From contig NZ_FOCW01000001.1 in NCBI RefSeq assembly GCF_900110225.1, forward strand, positions 1,116,001 through 1,180,000: DNA of 64,000 nt, in the 5' to 3' direction. This document shows, in pieces, positions 18,561-26,545 of the stretch (position 1 is the first letter of the stretch; each line of letters begins with the position of its first letter). Source of the stretch: Allobrachymonas denitrificans DSM 15123. GTDB taxonomy: Bacteria; Pseudomonadota; Gammaproteobacteria; Burkholderiales; Burkholderiaceae_C. Made by a program: the position numbers and the translations under genes. A model generated the notes under the pieces. That model searched no databases and was not told where the DNA came from. It worked only from the letters and a program-made list of their open reading frames with translations.

Positions 18561-19952
18561 ATGCCTGTTCAACCCTCTGCCGCCATGCCCCCCGTCGCCG
18601 ACGATATCGAGCGGCTGGAAGTGTGCTCGCAATGCGATAGCGTGGTGGGCCTGAGCGCGCTGCAAAAGGGCGAAACCGCCTGCTGCGGGCGCTGCGGTCA
18701 TGAACTGGAACGTTTCCACGGCTGGACGCCGCGCCAGTTGCTCGCCGTGTGCCTCACCGCCTGGATCATGCTGATCCACGTACTGGCCTATCCGCTGGTC
18801 ACGCTGGACGTGCGTGGCAACCTGCAGTCCACCTCGATCTGGGAGAGCATTCTGTTTGCCTGGGAAAGCGGCAACATGGTGGTGGGCTGGATGACCTTTC
18901 TCACTGCCGTGCTGCTGCCGGTGTCGGAACTGGCGGTGATTACCAGTGCCCTCTGGTGCATCAGCGCGCGGGCCTATCCGCGCGTGCTGGTGTGGGCGCT
19001 GCGTGCGGTGGAAGTGGCACGCAACTGGAACATGCTGGCGGTGTTTTTGCTGGGTGTGCTGGTGGCGCTGATCAAGCTGACCACCATCGGGCAACTGGAT
19101 ATTGGCCTTGGCCTGGTCTCGATGTCGGTGCTGGTGGTGCTGCTGGCGGTGCTGGCGCGGGTGGATGCGCACACCCTCTGGCGCATGGCCGAAGAAAAGG
19201 GACTGGTGCCGCAGAGCCACCTGCCGCTGCATATCGACACGGCAGATCCGCGCTGGCATCGCAAGTTCCTGATCTGCCACAGCTGCGGCATGGTGCACAG
19301 TGCCCCGCAGGAAGACCTGCAGGCGCAAGGCCGAATGCCGGCCTGCACGCGTTGTGGCGCCACGCTGCGCCATCGCAAGAAGCACAGCCTGGCGCGCTGC
19401 TGGGCTCTGCTGATCACGGCGCTGGTGTTCTACATTCCGGCCAACCTGCTGCCCATCATGGCTACGGGGACGCTCAATGAGCCACCCACGGAGCACACCA
19501 TCCTCTCGGGCGTGGTTGATCTGTACCGATCCGGCTCCTGGGGGATCGCCATCGTGGTGTTCGTGGCCAGCCTGGCGGTGCCGGTGATCAAGTTTCTGGT
19601 GCTTGGCTGGCTGTTGCTGTCGATCCAGTTCAAGTGGCTGGGCAACGTGGCGCAGAACGCGGTGCTGTTCCGTGCCATGGAGCTGATCGGCCAGTGGTCC
19701 ATGCTCGACGTGTTCGTGGTGGTGCTGCTGGCGGCGCTGGTCCACTTTGACGGGTTGATGGAAGTGAAGATTGGTGCAGCGGCCTGGTCTTTCGGCACCA
19801 TGGTAGTTTTCACGATGCTGGCCGCCCAGCATTTCGACCCGCGCCTGTTGTGGGATGCCTACGACGAGGCCTGCGCTGACGCGCAGAACGGCAACACTGC
19901 AGGCACAATGGACCGTTCCCCGCCGACCGAAGAGGCTCGCGAGAGCGCCTGA
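18561..19952 (+). CDS. pqiA: Intermembrane transport protein PqiA
   Basis: PqiA is the inner-membrane partner of the PqiB MCE tunnel that moves lipids between the inner and outer membranes. The 463-residue protein contains two PqiA domains. Each begins with a zinc-ribbon-like pair of CxxC motifs (CSQC and CGRC near residues 22-45; CHSC and CTRC near 236-262) followed by four hydrophobic helices. Conserved PxVEL-like segments read PVSELAV and FRAMELIGQWSMLDVF. pqiB starts 31 nt downstream. Confidence 0.95.
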   Translation: MPVQPSAAMPPVADDIERLEVCSQCDSVVGLSALQKGETACCGRCGHELERFHGWTPRQLLAVCLTAWIMLIHVLAYPLVTLDVRGNLQSTSIWESILFAWESGNMVVGWMTFLTAVLLPVSELAVITSALWCISARAYPRVLVWALRAVEVARNWNMLAVFLLGVLVALIKLTTIGQLDIGLGLVSMSVLVVLLAVLARVDAHTLWRMAEEKGLVPQSHLPLHIDTADPRWHRKFLICHSCGMVHSAPQEDLQAQGRMPACTRCGATLRHRKKHSLARCWALLITALVFYIPANLLPIMATGTLNEPPTEHTILSGVVDLYRSGSWGIAIVVFVASLAVPVIKFLVLGWLLLSIQFKWLGNVAQNAVLFRAMELIGQWSMLDVFVVVLLAALVHFDGLMEVKIGAAAWSFGTMVVFTMLAAQHFDPRLLWDAYDEACADAQNGNTAGTMDRSPPTEEARESA

Positions 19953-19983
19953 GGCAGGTGGCACGCACAACCTGATTTGCTAC

Positions 19984-21990
19984 ATGGACCCACGCCAAGA
20001 TTCTCACGCCACACCCAGAGCGCCGAACACGACGCCTCCCACTGGCGGCCAGATTCCGCCGGAGAGCGAAGTTCCCGGCTATCCGGTTGCGGCCAGCGAG
20101 ACGGGTGAGGCCGCTCCCCGCTCCTTGCCTGATCAGGGGCAGCAGTCTGGCGTACAGGGGGATGGTCTGGTGAAGCATACGGGCTCAGGCGCAACAGCGA
20201 CGTCCGTTCAGGCAGAGGCTAAAGAGGCCAGCTACAGCTCCGGTACGCCCCGCAATGGCGAGCACGACACCGTGCTGCCCCCCCAGCCCGTCATCCGCGC
20301 CCAGACCCGCCGCCCGCGTTTCTCGCTGATCTGGCTGCTGCCGCTGGTGGCCGTGCTGATCGCTTTATCCATGGCCGTGCACAACTGGCTGCAGACCGGC
20401 CCCATGATTTCCATTCGCTTCCAGACCGCCGAAGGTCTGGTCGCGGGCAAGAGCCAGGTGCGCTACAAGGAGGTGGTGATCGGCACCGTGCGTTCCGTTT
20501 CGCTGGCAGAGCAGGGTGACGGCGTAGTTGTGCAGGTGCAGCTTGAGGGCACCGCTGCCAAGGTGGCCAACAGCGGAACGCGCTTCTGGGTGGTGCGTCC
20601 CCAGTTGGGCCTGGGTGGCGTCACTGGCCTCGGTACGCTGCTGTCAGGCGCCTATATCGGCACCGATGCAGGCGACTATGCCAACCCCAAGCAGACCGAG
20701 TTTGTCGGCCTGGAGCAGCCGCCTGCCGTCACGCGCGACAGCAAGGGCAAGCGCTACTACCTGATGACCAACACGCTGGGATCGCTCGGCATCGGTTCCC
20801 CCGTGTTCTACCGGCGCGTGCAGGTGGGGCGTGTCACGTCCTATGCGCTGGCCAAGGATGGCAAGGGCATCGGGGTGGAGGTTTTCATCGACCAGCCCTA
20901 CGACGCCTACGTGACCCCACGTACCCGTTTCTGGAATGCTTCCGGGATTGATGTATCGGTCGGATCGGATGGGGTCAAGGTCAACACCGAATCGCTGGCC
21001 GCCATCGTGGCTGGTGGCGTGGCCTTTGGCGAGCCGCCGGAATCCGCTGTGCCGGTGGCGGCCGAGCAGATCGCCAAGGCCGTGGCCGATACGGCACCGG
21101 AAGGCACACGTTTCCAGTTGCATGACAACGCCAAGGTGGCCATGTCGAGCCGCTCCGAAACGCCGGTGGTCGTGCGCATGCGCTATGACCAGTCCGTGCG
21201 CGGGCTGGCCATCGGGGCGCCGGTCGAGCTGGGCGGCATGCCGATCGGCGAGGTGTTTGAAACCAGTCTGGACTTCGATCAGGAGCGCAAGAATTTCTTT
21301 GTCTGGGTGGATGCCTTGCTGTATCCGCGCCAGATGGGCGATGCCTTCCTGCACCTGATGGAAGAAGCCGGTGCTGCCAGCCAGACGGCCAAGGAGCAGG
21401 ATCGTGCCTTCATCCGTTACCTGGTCGAGCACGGCTATCGCGCCAAGCTCAAGACCGGCAACCTGATCACCGGACAGCTCTACGTGAACATCGAACGGGT
21501 GCCCAAGGCGCCGGTGTTCAGCGGCCGCTATGACGCGCTGCCAGTGCCATTCCCGACGGTGCAGGGCGCCAATATGGAGCAGTTGCAGACGCAGCTGTCC
21601 AACATCGCCAACCGTCTGGAAAAAGTCAGGTTCGACGAGATCGGCACCGATCTGCAAAACAGTCTGAAGTCGGCCACGCGTGCACTCGACACGGCCAACC
21701 GTTCGCTCAACAACCTCACGCCGGAGGCGCGCGTGATGCTGGTCGATGCGCAGAAGGCCCTGCGCTCTGCCGAGGCCACCATGGCAGCGGTACAGCCCGC
21801 CGTAGGCCCGGGTGGCGTGACCGATCAGGCGAATGACGCCTTGCTCGAAGTGCGCAAGGCGGCGCAATCGCTGCGCGGCCTGACCGACTATCTCAAGACC
21901 CATCCGGATGCGCTGCTGCGTGGACGCAGTGGCGCAGCGCCACAACCAGCGCCCGTTCCGATGACCAGCGGCCCGCAAGGCGGCCAATAA
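19984..21990 (+). CDS. pqiB: Intermembrane transport protein PqiB (three MCE domains)
   Basis: PqiB forms a periplasm-spanning hexameric tunnel. The 668-residue product has a single transmembrane helix (about 114-133) preceded by a long, Gly/Pro/Ser-rich cytoplasmic segment of about 110 residues. Three MCE domains follow: around 140-205 (MISIRFQTAEGLVAGKS), around 260-325 (GSPVFYRRVQVGRV) and around 400-465 (GAPVELGGMPIGEV). A C-terminal helical region lies at about 520-650. It is longer than E. coli PqiB (about 546 residues), mostly because of the N-terminal extension. ATG 19984 lacks a strong Shine-Dalgarno and is the only ATG before the membrane helix. Confidence 0.95.
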   Translation: MDPRQDSHATPRAPNTTPPTGGQIPPESEVPGYPVAASETGEAAPRSLPDQGQQSGVQGDGLVKHTGSGATATSVQAEAKEASYSSGTPRNGEHDTVLPPQPVIRAQTRRPRFSLIWLLPLVAVLIALSMAVHNWLQTGPMISIRFQTAEGLVAGKSQVRYKEVVIGTVRSVSLAEQGDGVVVQVQLEGTAAKVANSGTRFWVVRPQLGLGGVTGLGTLLSGAYIGTDAGDYANPKQTEFVGLEQPPAVTRDSKGKRYYLMTNTLGSLGIGSPVFYRRVQVGRVTSYALAKDGKGIGVEVFIDQPYDAYVTPRTRFWNASGIDVSVGSDGVKVNTESLAAIVAGGVAFGEPPESAVPVAAEQIAKAVADTAPEGTRFQLHDNAKVAMSSRSETPVVVRMRYDQSVRGLAIGAPVELGGMPIGEVFETSLDFDQERKNFFVWVDALLYPRQMGDAFLHLMEEAGAASQTAKEQDRAFIRYLVEHGYRAKLKTGNLITGQLYVNIERVPKAPVFSGRYDALPVPFPTVQGANMEQLQTQLSNIANRLEKVRFDEIGTDLQNSLKSATRALDTANRSLNNLTPEARVMLVDAQKALRSAEATMAAVQPAVGPGGVTDQANDALLEVRKAAQSLRGLTDYLKTHPDALLRGRSGAAPQPAPVPMTSGPQGGQ

Positions 21991-21999
21991 GGAGGCGCC

Positions 22000-22638
22000 A
22001 TGCATCGCTTGCTGTTTCGTTCCCTCATTCCCGTAGCCTGTGCCGCTGTGCTTGCAGGCTGCGCAGGCGGCAAGGAGCCCAGCTTCTATACCCTGCAGGC
22101 CCCTACGGAGGCTGCCATAACGCCGGCCGTGCGTGCCGCCAGTGTGCTGGTGGTGCCGGGTCCGGTGCGCGTGCCGGACGCGCTGGACAAGCCCGAAGTG
22201 GTGGTGTTGAGCGGGGCGCAGCAGGTCATCCCGCTGCCGACCGACCTCTGGCGCAGCCAGTTTGGCGAAGAGGTCAAGACTGCCGTGCTGGGGACGGTGC
22301 TTGCAGACAGCCGCATTGCGCAAGCGCCTGCAGGCGGCTATGCGCAAGGCAATGCGATCCCGCAATACGCGCTGCACCTGGGAGTGGACCGCATGGACAT
22401 CGCGCTCGGGCAGTACGCGAGGCTGGATGCCACTTGGAGCCTGCAGCGCCTTCCGGCCGGCATGGCAGGCGCTCCGACGGTCTGCCGCGCCAGCTGGCAA
22501 CGGGAGGTGCCCGGAAGCAGCGTGCAGGATGCCGTTGCAGTGCATCAGGCACTGATGCAGGAATGGGGATTGCGCATTCGACGGCAGTTGCTGGGGCAAT
22601 CCGGCCAGATCAGCGGCATCAGCGGCTGCGGCGGTTGA
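22000..22638 (+). CDS. pqiC: PqiC/YmbA outer-membrane lipoprotein
   Basis: PqiC is the lipoprotein that caps the PqiB tunnel at the outer membrane. The 212-residue protein has a signal peptide with lipobox VLAGC (Cys about 21) and the family segment PSFYTLQAP right after it. ABC-type auxiliary-lipoprotein sequences such as SQFGEEVKTAVL and QYALHLGVDRMD follow. A textbook AAGGAGG ribosome-binding site lies 5 nt before the ATG, 9 nt after pqiB, so pqiABC is one operon. It is convergent with the ydcF-like gene. Confidence 0.93.
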   Translation: MHRLLFRSLIPVACAAVLAGCAGGKEPSFYTLQAPTEAAITPAVRAASVLVVPGPVRVPDALDKPEVVVLSGAQQVIPLPTDLWRSQFGEEVKTAVLGTVLADSRIAQAPAGGYAQGNAIPQYALHLGVDRMDIALGQYARLDATWSLQRLPAGMAGAPTVCRASWQREVPGSSVQDAVAVHQALMQEWGLRIRRQLLGQSGQISGISGCGG

Positions 22639-22680
22639 GGCAGGCCTTGTCGCCAGTGGGCGACCGGGCCAGCTGGCTTG

Positions 22681-23529
22681 TCAGCTCAGCTGCAGTCCCA
22701 GCCACTCGCGCAGCACACGACGGCTTGCAGCCAGCCCGTGGCCGCTGGGCAAGGCGTCCAGCAAGGGGCGCTCATACGGTCCGGTAAACCCCATGGGCGC
22801 TGGTATCACCGTCAGACCCTTGCCGGCAAACGCCTGCAGGCTGCGTGGCAGATGCCAAGCGTGGCTGACCAGCGCGACCCGGGTGATGCCGCGCTGCCGC
22901 AGCAACCGGGCCATGTTCTCGCCGTTTTCGCGGGTATCACGTGATTGCGAATCGGCCAGGGTGACCGGAACGCCATAGGTGTGTGGCGCTACCTGCTCGG
23001 CAATGACCGCCTCGGCCAGAGCAGGGCGGGGGGCAGACAGGGTGCCTGCAGTCGGCTTGTCGGCATTGCCCCAGCCCACGCCACCGGCATAACCTAGCGG
23101 CACTTGCAGTTGTCGCGCCAGCATGGCTCCATAGCGTAGTCGCTCCATGCTCATGGCGTTGAGCTGCGGCCCGGCATACTCGGGCGCATCCAGCGTGATG
23201 CCTCCACCCAGCACGACAACGGCCTGCGCCTGCTGTTGCTGCAATTGCGCGGGCGTCACTGCCGGGTACTGGGGCAGCAGGGCGCGATCCAGCCAGACGG
23301 CTACGCTCTGGCAGGACAGCAGCCACAGTGCGCCAAATCCCGCCAGCACCACCATGCGTCCCGGCCAGGACACGGCAGGACGCGCCCGCCAAAGCAGCCA
23401 GAACCCCGCCAGTAACATCAGCAGCGGCGACAGCGGCGGCATCACCAGGGCGGTCAGCACCGGCTTCCAGGCGCCCAGCGACATCAGCCAGGCACTCACA
23501 TCCGGCATGCCGATCACCGACAGAATCAC
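22681..23529 (-). CDS. YdcF/ElyC-type DUF218 membrane protein
   Basis: A DUF218 protein of 282 residues. E. coli ElyC of this family affects peptidoglycan/lipid-carrier metabolism, while SanA and YdcF roles remain loosely defined. Two hydrophobic segments near the N-terminus (about 28-48 and 58-78) anchor it. The DUF218 core carries AVVVLGGG (about 103), SRDTRENGENM (about 196) and LVSHAWHLPRS (about 220). The start shown is GTG at 23529, which overlaps the hemH TGA (GTGA). An ATG at 23508 would be 7 residues shorter and is equally plausible. It is co-transcribed with hemH. Confidence 0.85.
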   Translation of the reverse strand: MILSVIGMPDVSAWLMSLGAWKPVLTALVMPPLSPLLMLLAGFWLLWRARPAVSWPGRMVVLAGFGALWLLSCQSVAVWLDRALLPQYPAVTPAQLQQQQAQAVVVLGGGITLDAPEYAGPQLNAMSMERLRYGAMLARQLQVPLGYAGGVGWGNADKPTAGTLSAPRPALAEAVIAEQVAPHTYGVPVTLADSQSRDTRENGENMARLLRQRGITRVALVSHAWHLPRSLQAFAGKGLTVIPAPMGFTGPYERPLLDALPSGHGLAASRRVLREWLGLQLS

Positions 23530-24635
23530 TGCGTTGCCCCGAGGGTCCGCGCCCGTGCAGCAGAGGCAGCCAGCGCTTCCTGCTCGCCACGCGCTGCCTC
23601 GGCATTCCCTTTCAGTGTGTTCCAGCCGGCCAGATGCTGCAGGCTGATGTCGCCCAAGGCCTCGATCCAGGTCGCATCGTCATTCAGGCAGGGAATGTAT
23701 CCATAGCGTTCGCCACCGACCTCGGTAAAGGCGTGGCGCACTTCCATATTGATCTCTTCCAGCGTTTCCAGGCAATCGCTGGTAAATCCCGGACACATCA
23801 CGTCGATATGGCGCACCCCTTGCTGTGCCAGTGCCACTACAGAGGGTTCGGTATACGGCTCCAGCCATTTCGCCTTGCCGAAGCGCGACTGGAAAGTCAT
23901 CAGCACCCGATCCGGCGGCAAGCCCAGCGCCTCGGTCAGCAAACGCGCCGTCTTGCGGCATTCGCAGTGATAGGGGTCACCTAGCGTATGGGTGCGCTCG
24001 GGCACGCCATGAAAACTCAGCACCAGGCGCTCGCCCTGGCCGTTTGCCTCCCAATGGCGGCGCACGCTCCTGGCCAGCGCTTCGATATACAGTGGATGAT
24101 CGTGGTAGCGGTTGACGAAACGCCATTCCGGCACTGAACGCACCTCGGCGCTCCACTGGAAGATCTTGTCCAGCACGCTGGCGGTGGTTGTGCCTGAATA
24201 CTGGGGATAGGCCGGCAGCACGAGGATGCGCTGCACGCCATCTGCCTTCAGTGCATCAAGCGTGGCATCCAGACCCGGTTTGCCGTAACGCATGGCGGCG
24301 CGCACCTCGACGTCGTGCCCGCGTTCCTGCAGCCATTGCGATAGCAGCTCGGCCTGGCGCAGCGTCCAGGTCAGCAGGGGAGAACCTTCCGGAGTCCAGA
24401 TCGAGGCGTACTTCTTTGCCGATACAGCCGGCCGCGTACGCAGGATGATGCCGTGCAGAATCGGCTTCCAGAGCATCGGCGGAATTTCCACCACACGCGG
24501 ATCACCGAGAAATTCGCGCAGATAGCTACGCACGGCCTCCGGAGTGGGGGCGTCAGGAGTGCCGAGGTTGCACAGGACGATGGCCGTGCCGGCCTTGCGG
24601 CCGTGCTGGTAGGCAGGTTCGGGGCGGAAAGCCAT
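23526..24635 (-). CDS. hemH: Ferrochelatase
   Basis: HemH inserts Fe2+ into protoporphyrin IX, the last step of protoheme synthesis. The 369-residue enzyme shows VLCNLGTPDAP at residues 20-30 and PAYPQYSGTTTAS near 141-153. LSFHGVPERTH holds catalytic His209, and CPGFTSDCLETLEEI holds Glu290. The last codons overlap the start of the downstream ydcF-like gene by 4 nt. It is divergent from hfq across a 201-nt region that holds a 14-nt palindrome. Confidence 0.96.
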   Translation of the reverse strand: MAFRPEPAYQHGRKAGTAIVLCNLGTPDAPTPEAVRSYLREFLGDPRVVEIPPMLWKPILHGIILRTRPAVSAKKYASIWTPEGSPLLTWTLRQAELLSQWLQERGHDVEVRAAMRYGKPGLDATLDALKADGVQRILVLPAYPQYSGTTTASVLDKIFQWSAEVRSVPEWRFVNRYHDHPLYIEALARSVRRHWEANGQGERLVLSFHGVPERTHTLGDPYHCECRKTARLLTEALGLPPDRVLMTFQSRFGKAKWLEPYTEPSVVALAQQGVRHIDVMCPGFTSDCLETLEEINMEVRHAFTEVGGERYGYIPCLNDDATWIEALGDISLQHLAGWNTLKGNAEAARGEQEALAASAARARTLGATQ

Positions 24636-24740
24636 GCAGGAATGTGGAAAGGGAGTACAACCGGGCAGGCCCGGACAGAAGGGGCTTCATTGTCGCACAT
24701 GGGCGAACTGCTCCCATTTGCACCGTTCTCGCAGCCTGTT

Positions 24741-24754
24741 GCACAAATTTGTGC
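24741..24754. promoter_or_regulatory. Perfect 14-nt palindrome in the hemH-hfq divergent region
   Basis: GCACAAATTTGTGC reads identically on both strands and lies 83-96 nt upstream of the hfq start. Its size and position fit a dimeric regulator's operator, but it does not match the Fur, FNR, LexA or CIRCE consensus. Which gene it would control is unknown. Confidence 0.4.
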
Positions 24755-24836
24755 GGCTATTGGCTTGCGGTGCCGGCATTTGTCCCCAGCTATGTTATCG
24801 TGTGCCCTTCTACAATAAACAAACACGGAGAATATC

Positions 24837-25097
24837 GTGAGTAATAAAGGTCAATTGCTGCAGGATCCCTTTTTGAATACCCTGCGTCGCGAGCATGTGC
24901 CGGTGTCCATCTATCTGGTCAATGGCATCAAGCTGCAAGGTCAGATCGAGTCCTTCGACCAGTACGTCGTGTTGCTGCGCAACACGGTCACGCAGATGGT
25001 CTACAAGCACGCCATTTCCACCATCGTTCCCGGCCGCGCCGTCAATTTCTCGGTAGCGCCCGAGGCTGGCGAGTCTGCTGACTCCGCTGCAGCCTGA
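24837..25097 (+). CDS. hfq: RNA chaperone Hfq
   Basis: Hfq is the hexameric Sm-like protein that pairs small RNAs with mRNAs. The 86-residue product has Sm1 ([19 protein letters not shown]) and Sm2 ([10 protein letters not shown]) motifs, with a short Ser/Ala-rich tail. Translation starts at GTG 24837 with GGAG 7 nt upstream, and the encoded start [11 protein letters not shown] is canonical. A -10-like TACAAT sits about 25 nt before the start codon. hflX begins 63 nt downstream, the conserved hfq-hflX-hflKC order. Confidence 0.98.
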   Translation: MSNKGQLLQDPFLNTLRREHVPVSIYLVNGIKLQGQIESFDQYVVLLRNTVTQMVYKHAISTIVPGRAVNFSVAPEAGESADSAAA

Positions 25098-25160
25098 TCC
25101 CCAGCCCGATCCGCGTCCGCGCGGCGGGCTCCACCTTTCTCCTGGTGCCCTGATTCCCTG

Positions 25161-26375
25161 ATGCAAGACAAGAATGCCGCCCCTCTCGCCGTTCTGGTGG
25201 GGGTGGATTTTGGCCTTCCGCATTTCGATGCGGAACTGGAAGAACTCGGGCTGCTCGCCCAGACCGCCGGTCTGGAGCCGGTGGCGCGTATCACCTGCAA
25301 ACGCAGGGCACCCGATCCCGCCTTGTTCGTGGGCAGCGGCAAGGCAGACGAGATCAAGCTGCTGGCCGAGCAGCATGGCGCCACCGAAATCCTGTTCGAC
25401 CAGGCGCTCAGCCCCGCGCAACAGCGCAACCTGGAGCGCACCCTGGGCATGCCGGTCAACGACCGCACCATGCTCATCCTGGAAATATTCGCGCAACGCG
25501 CGCGCAGCCACGAGGGCAAGCTGCAGGTCGAACTCGCGCGTCTGCAATACCTGAGTACGCGTCTGGTGCGCCGCTGGAGCCACCTGGAGCGCCAGCAGGG
25601 CGGAACCGGCACCCGTGGCGGCCCCGGCGAAACCCAGATCGAGCTGGACCGCCGCATGATCAACGAGGCGATCAAGCGCATCAAGGAGCGGCTCGAAAAG
25701 GTCAAGCGCCAGCGCGCCACGCAGCGCCGCCAGCGCCAGCGTACCGACACCTTTGCTGTTTCGCTGGTGGGCTATACCAACGCCGGCAAGTCCACACTGT
25801 TCAATGCACTAGTCAAGGCGCGTACCTACGCGGCCGACCAGTTGTTCGCCACACTCGACACCACCACACGCCAGCTTTACCTGCCGCAGATCGGCCGCAG
25901 CATTTCGCTGTCCGACACGGTGGGTTTCATCCGCGACCTGCCGCACGGTCTGGTCGAGGCCTTCGAAGCCACGCTGCAGGAGGCAGTCGACGCCGACCTG
26001 CTGCTGCATGTGGTGGATGCCTCCAGCCCGGAGTGGGTGGAGCAGATCAACGAAGTGCAGCGCGTGCTGGGCGAAATCGGAGCGGACAAGATTCCGCAGG
26101 TGCTGGTATTCAACAAGCTCGACGCCCTGCCTGCTGATCGCGAGCCGGTGGCCCTGGCAGATACCTATGCCATCGACAGCGTGCAGGTGCCGCGTCTGTA
26201 TCTGAGCGCCCAGAAGGGCATCGGCCTGGATGCGCTGCGCGACCTGATGGCCGAGGCGGCCCAGGCCAAATGGCAGCAGGCCTGGCCAGGGCAGGGCGAT
26301 GGCGATGGCGATGGCGATGGCGATGGCGATGGCGATGGCGATGGCGATGGCGATGGCGATGGCGACACGCCTTGA
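25161..26375 (+). CDS. hflX: Ribosome-splitting GTPase HflX
   Basis: HflX binds the 50S E-site region and splits stalled or heat-damaged 70S ribosomes. The 404-residue product has the HflX N-terminal domain (VGSGKADEIK near 55; glycine-rich GGTGTRGGPGETQIE near 147-161). The G domain carries the P-loop GYTNAGKST near 204-212, DTVGFIRDLPH near 252 and NKLD near 316. The C-terminus is unusual: it ends in twelve consecutive Gly-Asp pairs plus Thr-Pro, encoded by a hexanucleotide microsatellite (26295-26366). The 31-nt gap after hfq's expected operon signals contains no terminator. Confidence 0.96.
   Translation: MQDKNAAPLAVLVGVDFGLPHFDAELEELGLLAQTAGLEPVARITCKRRAPDPALFVGSGKADEIKLLAEQHGATEILFDQALSPAQQRNLERTLGMPVNDRTMLILEIFAQRARSHEGKLQVELARLQYLSTRLVRRWSHLERQQGGTGTRGGPGETQIELDRRMINEAIKRIKERLEKVKRQRATQRRQRQRTDTFAVSLVGYTNAGKSTLFNALVKARTYAADQLFATLDTTTRQLYLPQIGRSISLSDTVGFIRDLPHGLVEAFEATLQEAVDADLLLHVVDASSPEWVEQINEVQRVLGEIGADKIPQVLVFNKLDALPADREPVALADTYAIDSVQVPRLYLSAQKGIGLDALRDLMAEAAQAKWQQAWPGQGDGDGDGDGDGDGDGDGDGDGDGDTP
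26295..26366 (+). repeat. GGCGAT hexanucleotide microsatellite at the 3' end of hflX
   Basis: Eleven perfect GGCGAT units are followed by one GGCGAC unit, in the hflX reading frame and encoding (Gly-Asp)x12. Because the unit is two codons, gain or loss of units changes tail length without a frameshift. Exact tandem identity suggests recent slippage-driven growth. Confidence 0.95.
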
Positions 26376-26405
26376 TCCCCGCGGAAATTTTGTCATTTCC
26401 AGGCT

Positions 26406-26413
26406 GGTATAGT
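26406..26413 (+). promoter_or_regulatory. Candidate extended -10 promoter before hflK
   Basis: TGGTATAGT (an extended -10, TGn plus TATAGT, 5/6) spans 26405-26413 about 130 nt before the hflK start. A TTGTCA lies only 12 nt upstream, too close to be a standard -35. It would give hflKC transcription independent of hfq-hflX. Confidence 0.35.
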
Positions 26414-26545
26414 CTTTAGTTCCGGAAGAACGGCCCCATATCCCTTCCCATACCGGTGCATTGCGCCGGCCGTGCTGGAGCGTCCTGCCGCGCGCGAAAC
26501 ATGCGCGCATGCCTGCCAGCTCCTGAGAAGTCGCCCCAGACACCC

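Noticed and set aside
26295-26366. Tandem repeat considered as a CRISPR-like array
   Set aside because: Units are 6 bp with no spacers and lie inside a gene frame, so it is a microsatellite.
26165-26368. Alternating Ser-Pro or Ala-Ile repeat protein read opposite the hflX microsatellite
   Set aside because: Product of translating the GGCGAT repeat in other frames. No start signals and no sequence outside the repeat that looks like a protein.
26390-26413. TTGTCA plus TATAGT as a full sigma-70 promoter before hflK
   Set aside because: Spacing is 12 nt, too short. Only the extended -10 was kept as a weak candidate.
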